Below, in pieces: positions 16,813 through 25,583 of a stretch of 64,000 nucleotides of DNA (within the stretch, counting starts at the first letter, position 1; each line of letters starts with the position of its first letter). The DNA comes from CAVQFD01 sp963724695. GTDB lineage: Bacteria; Acidobacteriota; Vicinamibacteria; Vicinamibacterales; CAVVIG01. A program made the position numbers and the translations under genes. Below the pieces are notes generated by a model. That model was not told the origin of the DNA and made no database searches. It saw only the letters and a program-made list of their open reading frames with translations. The stretch spans positions 1 to 64,000 of the forward strand of contig CAVRVW010000006.1 of assembly GCA_963724695.1 (NCBI GenBank). The letters are read 5' to 3'.

Positions 16813-17651
16813 GCCACCACCTCGACACCGCGGACGCGCCGCTCGAGCACCAGCGCCGAGCCGGCGATCAGGCCGACGACGATGGCAAGCGAAAGGACCC
16901 ACGGCAGGTCCGCTCTCGGCGGAAGGCGGAAGATCACATCGCCGATCTGGTTCAGGTTGCTCTCGATCGACACCCACGCCATCGAAGAGCTGCTGGTGAC
17001 AGCCCGGAGAACCCCGGACAGCGCCTGCGTGAAGAAGATCAGGCCCGCATAGATGACGCCGACATACCGGCTGCTCTTCGAAAGCGACGACAGGGCGAGC
17101 ATGACCGACGCGGCCGCCAGCACCCGGACGAGCGAGAAGAGCGTGATGGCGGGAAAGAGGTACAGGTTGTCCACAAAGAACGTGAAGTTGCCGGCAAACA
17201 CAATCTGCACGACCAGGAGCAGCAGCGCGGGAATCCAGGTCACGAGCAGCAGGAGGCCCACGAGGATGGCCAGCTTTCCGACGATGTACTCCAGCCTCGA
17301 GAGGGGCTTCGACAGGTAGATCTGCAGGGCGTTCGCACGCCGATCGTTGGCGATGAGCCCGGAGCCGGCGTAAACCGTCAGGAAGAACACAAACGTGTCC
17401 TGCTGCGCCAGGAACTCGCGGAACATTTCCGGCGTCGGCGCGAGGAACGCGGCCTGGGGGAGGTTGGCCGCGGCATAGAGCTGCACGGCACGCACGAAGA
17501 ACGGCCCCCACGCCAGGAACATCAGGCCGAGAAACGCGCGCTTCTTGAAGAGCGTGCGAACGCCGGCCGACGCAATCACCGCCCAGGCGCGGCCGTGCGC
17601 GGCCCGCTGGCCCGCATAGCGGCGGTACCCCTGGTCGTGGATCGGGCTCAT
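16809..17651 (-). CDS. ABC-2 type transporter permease (first pair)
   Basis: A 280-residue integral membrane protein. Cytoplasmic N-terminus HDQGYRRYAGQRAAHGRAWAV, a motif frequent in this acidobacterial ABC-2 family, then about six hydrophobic helices. The family segment GLIANDRRANALQIYLSKPLSRLEYIVGK precedes LAILVGLLLLVTWIPALLLLVV. It is related to, but clearly distinct from, the second permease. The ATG overlaps the stop of the upstream ATPase (ATGA) and its stop overlaps the GTG of the following ATPase (GTGA). Whether the two ATPase/permease pairs form one hetero-tetrameric exporter or two separate pumps cannot be decided from sequence. Confidence 0.9.
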   Translation of the reverse strand: MSPIHDQGYRRYAGQRAAHGRAWAVIASAGVRTLFKKRAFLGLMFLAWGPFFVRAVQLYAAANLPQAAFLAPTPEMFREFLAQQDTFVFFLTVYAGSGLIANDRRANALQIYLSKPLSRLEYIVGKLAILVGLLLLVTWIPALLLLVVQIVFAGNFTFFVDNLYLFPAITLFSLVRVLAAASVMLALSSLSKSSRYVGVIYAGLIFFTQALSGVLRAVTSSSSMAWVSIESNLNQIGDVIFRLPPRADLPWVLSLAIVVGLIAGSALVLERRVRGVEVVA

Positions 17652-18589
17652 TCGACCCCGACCGCCTTCGCGAACACATCCTCGAGCGTCGGCACGCTCG
17701 GGCGCAGGTGCCTGACCTGCACGCCGGACGAGGCGGCGAGCGCGAAGAGCGCCCGCGCACCGCCGTCGCCGGGGACGAACACCCGCATGACGTCCTCGTC
17801 AGTCAAATGGCATTCGAGACCCTCCTGCTGGAGTGTGCCCACGAAGCGGTCGAGGGTGTCGGGGCCGTCGTGCAGTTTGACGCGCAGCTCGTACACGCGG
17901 CCGCGCGGTTGCTTCATGCCGGCAATCGGCCCCGACGCCACCACGCGCCCGCGGTCCATCACGATGACGTTTTCACACGTGAACTCGACGTCTGGCAGAA
18001 GGTGCGACGACAGAATCAGGTTGACGCCCTTGTTGAGCGCCAGGTCGCGCACGAGCTCGAGCATCTCGTCGCGGCCCTTCGGGTCCATGCCGTTGGTCGG
18101 CTCGTCGAGAAACAGGAGGTCCGGGTCGTGCACCAGCGCCTGCGCGAGCTTGATGCGCTGTTTCATCCCGGTCGAGTAGGTCTCCACGTTCCGGTAGCGC
18201 GCCTCGCCGAGCCCCACATAGAACAGCACCTCGTGAGCGCGCTGCATGGCATCGGCCGGCGGCAACCCGGCCAGCTCCGCGCAGTACGCGACGAACGACA
18301 CCGCGTTCATCCCTGGAATGTGCGCGTCGTTTTCCGGCATGTAGCCGACGCGGCTGCGGATCTGGAGGGGCGAGGTCGCCACGTCGAGACCGAGCACACG
18401 CATCTTCCCCTGTGTGGGCACGAGGAAGCCCAGGAGGGCCTTGAGCATCGTGCTCTTTCCGGCGCCGTTCGGACCGAGCAGGCCTACGGCGCCAGCGGCA
18501 AACGACGCCGACACATCCTGCAGCGCGGTCTGCGCACCGTAGCGGACGGTCACCGCGTCGAGCGTGATGACGGGGTCGCGGCCTTCCAT
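17648..18589 (-). CDS. ABC transporter ATP-binding protein (first pair)
   Basis: A 313-residue ATPase, first of four coupled ABC genes. It has Walker A LLGPNGAGKST, Q-loop GYMPENDAHIPGM, signature YSTGMKQRIKLAQAL, Walker B LLFLDEPTNGMDP and H-loop SSHLLPDVE, plus a C-terminal extension with RVYELRVKLHDGPDTLDRFV. The residues around the Q-loop (MPENDAHIPGMNAVSFVAYCAELAG) distinguish it from its neighbour paralogue. Starts with ATG at 18589; the upstream HD hydrolase gene on the same strand either overlaps it by about 40 bases or, if an indel there is corrected, ends 36 bases before it. Confidence 0.95.
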   Translation of the reverse strand: MEGRDPVITLDAVTVRYGAQTALQDVSASFAAGAVGLLGPNGAGKSTMLKALLGFLVPTQGKMRVLGLDVATSPLQIRSRVGYMPENDAHIPGMNAVSFVAYCAELAGLPPADAMQRAHEVLFYVGLGEARYRNVETYSTGMKQRIKLAQALVHDPDLLFLDEPTNGMDPKGRDEMLELVRDLALNKGVNLILSSHLLPDVEFTCENVIVMDRGRVVASGPIAGMKQPRGRVYELRVKLHDGPDTLDRFVGTLQQEGLECHLTDEDVMRVFVPGDGGARALFALAASSGVQVRHLRPSVPTLEDVFAKAVGVE

Positions 18590-19194
18590 GTCACCGCAAG
18601 TAGACGGATTCTCGGCCAGGAGGGTTCAGAGAGTCCCCTCAAGCCCAGGGCATCGGCCTGCTCGCGCAGAAAGCCGATCACATGCCCGATGTGGATGTCG
18701 AGCGGCAGCTCGAGCAGCGCGGCGCCCGCATGGAGATCCTCGCGCTTCACGCCGCGGGCAAACGCCTTGTCCTTCATCCGCTTCAGCACCGACGCCGGCT
18801 CGAGGTCGAGGACGCTCTTGCTGGGCCGGATCAGCGACGCCGCGGTCACGAAGCCCGCCATCTCGTCGCAGGCGAACAGCGTCTTCTCGAGCCGCGTGTC
18901 GCGCGGCACACCGCTGTAGTCGGCGTGCGACAGGATCGCGCGCACCATCCACTCGGGGTAGCCCTGCGCCCGCAGGATCTCGCTGCCACGGAATGGATGG
19001 TCCTCGAGGCTCGGCCACCGTTCGTAGTCGAAGTCGTGCAGGAGGGCGACGATGCCCCAGCCCGTCTCGTCTTCGCCAAACAGGCGGGCGTAACCGCGGA
19101 CGGCGGCCTCGACGCCGAGCGCGTGCTTCAAGAGGCTCTCGCCTTTGGTGTACTCCGTCAGCAGCGCCCAGGCCGCCTCTCGCGTCAGCTCCAT
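18550..19194 (-). CDS. HD-domain phosphohydrolase
   Basis: A metal-dependent HD protein. It starts MELTREAAWALLTEYTKGESLLKHALGVE, where H23 is the first metal ligand, and continues with the HD motif in IVALLHDFDYERWP, LEDHPFRGSEIL and AILSHADYSGVPRDTRLEKTLFACDEMAGFVTA. This is the YpgQ/YedJ-like single-domain type, acting probably on nucleotides; substrate unknown. The open frame ends at 18550 inside the next gene. Adding one G in the run at about 18647 would instead end it at 18626 with the family-like tail GLEGTL, which I think is the true end. Its ATG overlaps the gltS stop by ten bases. Confidence 0.85.
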   Translation of the reverse strand: MELTREAAWALLTEYTKGESLLKHALGVEAAVRGYARLFGEDETGWGIVALLHDFDYERWPSLEDHPFRGSEILRAQGYPEWMVRAILSHADYSGVPRDTRLEKTLFACDEMAGFVTAASLIRPSKSVLDLEPASVLKRMKDKAFARGVKREDLHAGAALLELPLDIHIGHVIGFLREQADALGLRGLSEPSWPRIRLLAVTWKAATPSSRSTR

Positions 19195-20456
19195 ATGTTC
19201 AAGCAGATGGTGATGATCACCGCATTGGTGAAGTCGATGAAGAACGCGCCCACCATGGGCACGATCAGAAACGATCGGGGCGCCGGCCCGTACCGGCTCA
19301 CGATGGTCTCCATGCTCACCATGGCGTTGGCCGTAGTGCCGAGCATGAACCCGACGAAGCCGGCCGACGTCACGGCGGCCTCGTAGTCGCGGCCCATCAC
19401 CCTGAACACCGCGTAGACGGCCACACCAGCCACCAGTACCAGCTGTCCGGCGAGGATGACGAGCAGCGGCAAGGCCAGGCCCGCGAGCTCCCAGAGCCGC
19501 AGCGTCATCAAGGCCAGCGCCAGGAACAGCGAAAGGGCCACGCTGCCGAGGTCGTCGATCAGCTTCTGGGACAGTCCGATCCAGGAGAACACGTCGTCGA
19601 GGTTTCGGATGACCGCGGCGACCAGCATCGCGCCGATGTAGACCGGGAGCGTCAGGGGGCGTCCGCCGAGGCCGGGGATAAAGCCTGGGAACCGGACGTT
19701 CGTCTGTATGAAGCTGCTGACCCAGCCCGAGCCACATCGCGACAAGGATGACGACCAGCGTCTTCAGGATGCCATAGGCCTCGACGTCCTCGCGGGCCGG
19801 CGCCGACGGCGCCGGATCGGGCAGCAAGTCCTCCACGACGTGCGCCGCGACGTCTGGGGTGACAGAGCCACCGGGACGCCGCTTGGCCGGCCTGAGCTTG
19901 CCTCGCTCGACGAGGTACGTCCCGAGCGGCCCCCGAGAATGCCTCCGCCGACGATGCCCACCATCGCCGAGGCTACGGCGAGCGTGGCCGCCCCGGCCAG
20001 GCCCGCGCGCTCGAAGTCGGGTGCGAACGCCAGGCCCGTGGCGGGCCCGCCCACGAGGGTGACCGAGCTCGCGAGCACGCCCAGGAGCGGATGCTGACCG
20101 AGGCTCGTTGCGACCGCGACGCCGACCACGTTCTGCAGGATGGCGACGAGCGTCGAAAACGCGAAGAACAGCATGACCTGAGGTCCGCCGATCCTCAGCA
20201 CCGACACGCTCGCACCGAAGCCCACGGTCGTGAAGAACGCGACCATCAGCGGTGTCTGGAGCGCCGTGTCGAAGGCCACGGGTGTCAGCCCGCGGTTCCG
20301 GGCGACCAGCAGCGCGCTTGCCACCAGCAGCCCGCCAACGACGGGCGCCGGCACGTTGAGGCGCGCCAGCCAGGGCACGAGGGAGCGGACGCCGTACCCG
20401 AGAAAAAGCACGAGACCTGCGAACGCAAGTGTCTGGACCAAGTCGAGTGTGAGCAT
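19185..20456 (-). CDS. gltS: Sodium/glutamate symporter, two frameshifts
   Basis: A polytopic inner-membrane Na+/glutamate importer. The N-terminal half (MLTLDLVQTLAFAGLVLFLG, LNVPAPVVGGLLVA, ASSVTLVGGPATGLAFAPDF, GIVGGGILGG) is in one frame. A short piece with AYGILKTLVVILVAMWLG is in a second, and the C-terminal half (TNVRFPGFIPGLGGRPLTLPVYIGAMLVAAVIRNLDD, TSAGFVGFMLGTTANAMVSME, FIDFTNAVIITICLNIWS) is in a third. Indels are near 19925 and 19730. The two inverted GltS repeat signatures (GGxATG-type and GTTxNA-type loops) are both intact. Reconstructed length, about 420 aa, is normal. Divergent from the APC permease across an inverted 7-nt array. Confidence 0.9.
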
Positions 20457-20501
20457 GATAAGGTCGGCGCTCAGGCATCTTAGTGCAGGAACCTTCGCGC
20501 G

Positions 20502-20577
20502 GGCTCAAGGCTCAGGGCTCAGGGCCTGCCGCGCGCCTGCCCTCGTACCCTGAGCCCTGAGCCCTGAGCCGTGAGCC
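20502..20577. repeat. Inverted 7-nt array between gltS and the APC permease
   Basis: The left arm (20502-20529) has units GGCTCAA, GGCTCAG, GGCTCAG, GGCCTGC. The right arm (20548-20575) has three CCCTGAG and one CCGTGAG. The arms are exact inversions over about 21 bases with an 18-24-nt spacer, so a long hairpin is possible. It lies in the divergent promoter region of two amino-acid transporters; a GTG of the right arm is in frame with the APC gene. Confidence 0.9.
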
Positions 20578-20585
20578 AAACGTTC

Positions 20586-22089
20586 ATGTCCGACACTCGC
20601 GCCACCGCGTCCCCCACGGCCCTCGACACCGAATTCACGCGCGGGCTCGGCCTGTACGACGCGACGATGGTGGTCGTCGGCTCGATGATCGGATCGGGCA
20701 TCTTCATCGTGTCGGCCGACATGGCGAGGCACGTCGGGAGCGCCGGCTGGCTGCTCACCGCATGGCTCATCGCCGGATTCCTCACGATCGTCGGCGCGCT
20801 GTCGTACGGCGAGCTGGCCGCGATGATGCCGCGGGCCGGCGGACAGTATGTGTACCTCCGCGAGGCGTTCTCGCCGCTCTGGGGGTTTCTCTACGGCTGG
20901 ACGCTGTTCCTGGTGATCCAGACCGGCACCATCGCCGCGGTCGCGGTCGGATTCGCCAGGTTCATCGGCGTGCTCGTGCCGTGGGTGGCCGAGGATCGGT
21001 ACCTCATCGCTCCGCTGCACGTGACGACCGGATACGCGCTCTCGCTGTCCACGGCGCAGCTCGTCGGTCTGCTGTTGATTGCGCTGCTGACCTGGACCAA
21101 CACCCGCGGCCTCGAATACGGCCGCGTCATCCAGAATGTCTTCACCACGGCCAAGACCGGGGCGCTCCTGGGGCTGATTGCCGTCGGCCTGCTGCTCGGG
21201 TGGAACGGCGAGGCCGTCGGCGGACAACTTCGGCAACCTCTTCTCGCCACGGGGCATCGCGCCGGTCGTCCCGGGGCTGGATGCGCTGACGGCGTTCGGG
21301 TTGATTCGTGGCGCTCGGCGTCTCGCAGACCGGTTCGCTCTTCTCCGCCGACGCCTGGAACAACATCACGTTCACGGCCGGCGAGGTCAGGGATCCGCGG
21401 CGCAACATTCCGTTGTCGCTCGCGCTTCGGCACGATCATCGTGATCGGGCTGTACCTGCTGGCGAACGTCGCGTATCTCGTGACGCTGCCGCTGGCCGAC
21501 ATCCAGCACGCGCCGTCCGATCGGGTGGCCACGGCCACCCTCGACGCGGATCTTCCCGGGCGCGGGCGCCGCGATGATGGCGGTTGCAATCATCGTCTCG
21601 ACGTTCGGGTGCAACAACGGCCTGATCCTGGCAGGGGCGCGGGCGTACTACGCGATGGCGAGGGACGGCCTGTTCTTCCGATCGGCGGGCGTGCTGAACG
21701 ACGCGAAGGTGCCGGCCTGGGGGCTGGCGCTGCAGGGCATCTGGGCGGCGTTCCTCGTGCTGCCGCGCACCTACAATCCGACGACGGGCGCGTACGGCAA
21801 CCTGTACAGCAACCTGCTCGACTACGTGGTCTCGGCGGCGCTCATCTTCTACATCCTCACGATCGCCGGCGTGTTCCGCCTGCGCCGTACCCGTCCGAAC
21901 GCCGAACGGCCGTATCGCGCCTTCGGCTACCCGGTGATTCCGGCGATGTACATTGCCGGCGCGTCGGCCATCCTGATCATTCTGTTCGCGTACCGCACGG
22001 CCACCACCTGGCCGGGGCTGGTCATTGTCCTCCTCGGCGTCCCTGTCTACTTCGCGTGGAAACCACGCTCAGAAGTTCGAACTTCCTGA
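20586..22089 (+). CDS. APC-superfamily amino acid permease, about four frameshifts
   Basis: Secondary amino-acid transporter of about 500 aa. The first 210 codons are intact: a short polar N-terminus, then GLGLYDATMVVVGSMIGSGIF with the conserved helix-1 GSxIGSGIF motif, ALSYGELAAMMPRAGGQYVYLREAF and LLLIALLTWTNTRGLEYG. Between 21220 and 21560 four indels scatter NLFSPRGIAPVVPG, FVALGVSQTGSLFSADAWNNITFTAGEV and FGTIIVIGLYLLANVAYLVTLPL over three frames. The last 170 codons are intact again (STFGCNNGLILAGARAYYAMARDGLFF, then three or four helices). Substrate unknown. I place the start at ATG 20586 rather than the GTG at 20571, which belongs to the repeat. Confidence 0.85.
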
Positions 22090-22126
22090 TCGGAACCTTC
22101 GCCAGGCTTCTTCCGTCGAACGGCCC

Positions 22127-24553
22127 ATGGATGCGCTGCTGCAGGACATCCGGTACGCGGCCCGGGGCCTCGTCCGCAGCCCGGGCTTCGCCGTGCTCAC
22201 GGTGCTCTGCCTGGCATTGGGCATCGGCATCAACAGTACCGTCTTCAGCATCGTCGACAACGTCTCGCTCCGCGCGCTGCCCTTCGATCGGCCCCACGAG
22301 CTTGTGGTTCTCTATTCCACACAGCCATCGGCAGGCGTTGAGCGGAGCCTTGTCTCGTATCCGGACTACCGCGACTGGACGGAACAGACACGAGCGTTCT
22401 CGAATGTCGCCGCGCACTCGTACCGAAGCCTGTCGATCACGGAAGGCGTAGAGTCCGAGCGCTTTCAAGGGTCGATCGTGACGTGGAACCTCTTCCCGGT
22501 CCTCGGTATCCACCCGGTCCTGGGACGCCAGTTCGTCGAGGCAGATGATCGCCCGGGCGCGCCCCCCGTCGTGATGCTGAGCCACGGCCTCTGGCAGCGC
22601 CGGTACCGTGAGGATGCATCGATCGTCGGCCAAATCGTGCTGGTGGACCAGACGCCGCGCACGGTCATCGGCGTCATGCCGCCGCGCTTCCAGTTCCCGC
22701 AGGTGGCCGAGCTCTGGCTTCCAGCCGTCCCCCTCGTGCATGACCAGCCACGCAGCGAACGCATGCTGCTCCCGGTCGCCCGCCTGGCAGCAGGGGCGAA
22801 CCCTGCGGCGGCGAGCGGCGACCTCGCGGACGCGGCCCGGCGCCTCGAGCAGGCGCATCGTGAGGACGCGGGGTGGAGCGCACGGGCTGCGCCCCTGCGC
22901 GACGATCTGATGCCGGTGCAGCTGCAGCTCGCCACGACCGCCATGCTCGGCGCCGTTTCGCTGGTGTTGATCATCGCCTGCGCCAACGTGGCCAATCTGC
23001 TGCTCGCCCGCGCGACCGGCCGTCAGCGGGAGATTGCCGTACGGACGGCCCTCGGAGCCGGGCGCGGGCGCCTCATCAGGCAGCTCCTCACAGAGAGTGT
23101 GCTGCTTGCACTCTTGAGCGCGCCTCTTGGCCTGCTCCTGGCGTACGCGAGCCTCGACGCGATGATGGCGGCCATTCCGCCGACGGTGATGGTGCCCTAT
23201 TACGTCGACTGGAGCATGAACACGCGCGTCGTGTTGTACACGACAATCGCATCGGTCACCACCGGGCTGCTGTTCGGACTCGCACCGGCGCTACAGGCCG
23301 GGCGGGCCAGCCTCGTCGGCGCGCTCAAGGACGGAGGGCGCGGCGCCGCCGGCAGCCGCAGCCGTGCCCGCCTGCGCAGCACGCTCGTGGTCGTCGAGGT
23401 CGCCCTCTCGCTCATGCTGCTCGTCGGCGCCTCGCTGTTCGTGCGCAGTATCCTCAACATCTACAGGGCAGATGCCGGGATCGACACCTCCTCGTTGATG
23501 ACCTTGCGGCTTTTCATGGCGGGCGACGCGTACGACCGGCCGGAAGCAATGACGGCACGGGTGGAGGATGTCGTGCGGCGAGTCGAGGCGCTGCCCGGGG
23601 TCGCCGGAGCCTTTGCCTCCAACCTGGTGCCGCTCTCGACCGGCGGCGGAAGCGCGGGGCTCGTAGTCGAGGGCACGACGCTCGAGCCCGGCAAGGAACC
23701 GAGGATCAGCTACTTCGCTGCCACGTCGCACGCCATCGATACGCTCGATCAGACGCTCCTCGCGGGGCGCGACTTCACCGATGCCGAGGCCGCGACGCGA
23801 TCCGGTGTGGCGATCGTCAATGAGGCGCTCGCTGCCCGCTTCTGGCCCGAGGCCTCTGAGATTGTCGGCCGCCGCTTCCGTTTCGCCGCGGATCCGCCGG
23901 ACCAATGGCTGACGATCGTCGGCCTAGTGTCGAACTTCCAGCCCCTGCTCCTGCGGGACAAGGGGCGCGTGGAGCCGCTTGCGATTCTTCCCTACCCCTA
24001 TCAAGCCACGCGCGACACCGGGATCACGATTCGCGTGGCGGGCATGCCGCCATCGTCGATCACGGCGGCCGCGAGGCGCGCGATCGGCGAGTCCGACGCG
24101 TCCCTGGCGCTCTTCAACCTGCGGACGGGTGACGAAAACCGCGAGGGCCGGCTGTGGGCCCCGCTGTTTCTCTCGTGGATGTTTTCGATCTTCGGCGCGG
24201 CCGCGCTGCTGCTGGCGGCCGTCGGCATCTACGGCGTCCTGTCGTACTCGGTGGCGCAGCGCACGCAGGAGTTTGGCGTGCGCCTAGCGCTCGGCGCCAC
24301 GAGCCACAACATCCTCGCCCTTGTCGTCGGGCAGGGCGCCAGGCTCGCTGCCATCGGCATTGTGGTTGGCGGGATCGGCGCGTTCCTCGTGACGCGGGTC
24401 GTTCAGGCGCTGCTGTACAACGTGACGCCGACCGACGCCATCAGCTTCGGCGGGACCGCGCTCGTGCTCGCCGCGGTCACGGTCGTTGCCGGGTGTGTGC
24501 CCGCGCTCCGCGCGGTCAGCGTCGACCCGATCCTGGCGCTCCGGGCCGAGTAA
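22127..24553 (+). CDS. ADOP-family ABC transporter permease
   Basis: An intact 808-residue orphan permease of the type expanded in Acidobacteria. It opens with the family signature MDALLQDIRYAARGLVRSPGFA, first helix LTVLCLALGIGINSTVFSIVD, then a MacB-like periplasmic core (VSYPDYRDW; NLFPVLGIHPVLGRQF). FtsX-like membrane triplets follow at the middle (AVSLVLIIACANVANLLLARATGRQREIAVRTALGAGR) and at the C-terminus (FGAAALLLAAVGIYGVLSYSVAQRTQEFGVRLALGA). A second periplasmic core lies between them. These proteins have no adjacent ATPase, as here. The role, perhaps lipid, peptide or macrolide export, is unknown. ATG 22127 is chosen by the conserved N-terminus. Confidence 0.93.
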   Translation: MDALLQDIRYAARGLVRSPGFAVLTVLCLALGIGINSTVFSIVDNVSLRALPFDRPHELVVLYSTQPSAGVERSLVSYPDYRDWTEQTRAFSNVAAHSYRSLSITEGVESERFQGSIVTWNLFPVLGIHPVLGRQFVEADDRPGAPPVVMLSHGLWQRRYREDASIVGQIVLVDQTPRTVIGVMPPRFQFPQVAELWLPAVPLVHDQPRSERMLLPVARLAAGANPAAASGDLADAARRLEQAHREDAGWSARAAPLRDDLMPVQLQLATTAMLGAVSLVLIIACANVANLLLARATGRQREIAVRTALGAGRGRLIRQLLTESVLLALLSAPLGLLLAYASLDAMMAAIPPTVMVPYYVDWSMNTRVVLYTTIASVTTGLLFGLAPALQAGRASLVGALKDGGRGAAGSRSRARLRSTLVVVEVALSLMLLVGASLFVRSILNIYRADAGIDTSSLMTLRLFMAGDAYDRPEAMTARVEDVVRRVEALPGVAGAFASNLVPLSTGGGSAGLVVEGTTLEPGKEPRISYFAATSHAIDTLDQTLLAGRDFTDAEAATRSGVAIVNEALAARFWPEASEIVGRRFRFAADPPDQWLTIVGLVSNFQPLLLRDKGRVEPLAILPYPYQATRDTGITIRVAGMPPSSITAAARRAIGESDASLALFNLRTGDENREGRLWAPLFLSWMFSIFGAAALLLAAVGIYGVLSYSVAQRTQEFGVRLALGATSHNILALVVGQGARLAAIGIVVGGIGAFLVTRVVQALLYNVTPTDAISFGGTALVLAAVTVVAGCVPALRAVSVDPILALRAE

Positions 24554-24561
24554 CGCGGTCC

Positions 24562-24589
24562 TTCGTAGTTCTCACTTCTCAGTTCGAAG
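24562..24589. repeat. 7-nt array at convergent gene ends
   Basis: Four units: TTCGTAG, TTCTCAC, TTCTCAG, TTCGAAG. It begins eight bases after the ADOP stop. The NUDIX stop codon (24572-24574) and its last five codons are made of these units. Same class as the left arm at 4099-4112. Confidence 0.75.
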
Positions 24590-24988
24590 TTGCCCCAGAG
24601 CCTTGTGTATCACCGTGATGGCCGCCGTCTGCACGCGCAGCGCGGCCAAGTCCTCGATCAGGACCCACTGCACATCGTCGGCGTCTGAACCGGCGAGGGG
24701 GCCGACGTCAGCCGGGTCGTTCGCCTGACAGAGGTAATCGACGACGAGGTAGTGGTACTCGACGCGTCCGTCGGTATCCCGGTGCACGCGATCAATGACC
24801 TCGACGAGAGGCCCGACGTCGACGACCAACCCCGTCTCCTCGAGCACTTCACGGGCCACCGCGGTCTCGAGCGTTTCGCCGAGTTCCACCGCCCCGCCGG
24901 GCAGGCTCCATTCGCCCTTGAGCGGCGGGTGGCCACGCTTGACCATGAGCACGCGTCCCCGGTCGAAGACGACGGCGCCCACGCCCAC
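24572..24988 (-). CDS. NUDIX hydrolase
   Basis: A 138-residue hydrolase of nucleoside diphosphate-linked substrates, similar to ADP-ribose pyrophosphatase-like members. The Nudix box is complete: GGAVELGETLETAVAREVLEETG (GX5EX7REUXEEXGU), preceded by VLMVKRGHPPLKGEWSLPGG. The GTG at 24988 is the only start in this frame, but YPERPVV, common at the true N-terminus of relatives, lies just upstream in the same frame. A single missing base near 25010 would connect it to an ATG at 25014, directly next to the 8-nt array. I therefore suspect a slightly longer protein. The last residues (LRTEK) come from a 7-nt array. Confidence 0.85.
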   Translation of the reverse strand: MGVGAVVFDRGRVLMVKRGHPPLKGEWSLPGGAVELGETLETAVAREVLEETGLVVDVGPLVEVIDRVHRDTDGRVEYHYLVVDYLCQANDPADVGPLAGSDADDVQWVLIEDLAALRVQTAAITVIHKALGQLRTEK

Positions 24989-25015
24989 AACCGGCCGTTC
25001 CGGGTACTTCTCATC

Positions 25016-25079
25016 TCAATTACTCAATTACTCAATCGCTCAATTACTCAACTACCCAATCACCCAATTACCCAATTCC
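25016..25079. repeat. 8-nt array, YCAATTAC class, eight units
   Basis: Eight units in perfect 8-nt register: TCAATTAC twice, TCAATCGC, TCAATTAC, TCAACTAC, CCAATCAC, CCAATTAC, CCAATTCC. It fills the gap between the NUDIX gene and yjbQ. The yjbQ stop codon (25068-25070) is inside the seventh unit, so the protein's last residues (Gly-Ile-Gly) are encoded by the array. Confidence 0.9.
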
Positions 25080-25484
25080 CAAGGCTTTGACGACGACGCG
25101 CTTTTTGCGCTGACCGTCGAACTCGGCATAGAAGACCTGCTCCCAGGGGCCGAGATCGAGCGCGCCCTCGGTGATGGGCAGCATGACCTGGTGGCCCATG
25201 AGCGTCCGCTTCAGGTGGGCATCCGCGTTGTCCTCGCCGGTCTGATGGTGCCGGTAGTCGAGTCCGGCCGGCGCGAGCTTCTCGAGCCAGACTTGGAAGT
25301 CGGCGATGAGCCCGTCCTCCCAGTCGTTCACGAAGACGCCAGCCGTGATGTGCATCGCCGACACCAGGACCATGCCCTCCTTGACGCCGCTCCTGGAGAC
25401 GATGGCCGCGACTTCGTCGGTGATGCGGACAAACTCCTGCCGCTTCCGGGTGTTGAAGAAAAGGTAATCGGTGAATGCGAGCAT
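25068..25484 (-). CDS. yjbQ: YjbQ-family protein (UPF0047, secondary thiamine-phosphate synthase type)
   Basis: A 138-residue protein of the YjbQ/UPF0047 family; some members show weak thiamine phosphate synthase activity. Motifs are GMVLVSAMHITAGVFVNDWEDGL, the DYRHHQTGEDNADAHLKRTLMGHQVMLPITEGAL region with the conserved histidines, and LGPWEQVFYAEFDGQRKKRVVVK. The ATG at 25484 has no Shine-Dalgarno: the eight bases before it are already repeat sequence. The stop codon is also inside a repeat. The gene is thus bracketed on both sides by 8-nt arrays of different sequence. Confidence 0.92.
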   Translation of the reverse strand: MLAFTDYLFFNTRKRQEFVRITDEVAAIVSRSGVKEGMVLVSAMHITAGVFVNDWEDGLIADFQVWLEKLAPAGLDYRHHQTGEDNADAHLKRTLMGHQVMLPITEGALDLGPWEQVFYAEFDGQRKKRVVVKALGIG

Positions 25485-25485
25485 C

Positions 25486-25583
25486 TGGACATCTCGTCAT
25501 TTGGTCATTTGGTCATTTGGTCATTTGGTCATTTGATTGGAGGAAATGCCGAAATGACCAGATGTCCAAGTGACCAAATCTAG
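25486..25583. repeat. Inverted 8-nt array, GTCATTTG class, between yjbQ and tsaD
   Basis: The left arm has five identical GTCATTTG units (25496-25535), preceded by diverged copies up to the yjbQ start codon. The right arm has AAATGACC, AGATGTCC, AAGTGACC, AAATCTAG (25552-25583), the same motif inverted. The tsaD stop codon (25580-25582) is in the last unit. The whole gap consists of repeat plus a 16-nt centre. Confidence 0.9.

Noticed and set aside
20571..20585. GTG at 20571 as start of the APC permease
   Set aside because: The codon belongs to the 7-nt array; ATG 20586 gives a normal N-terminus.
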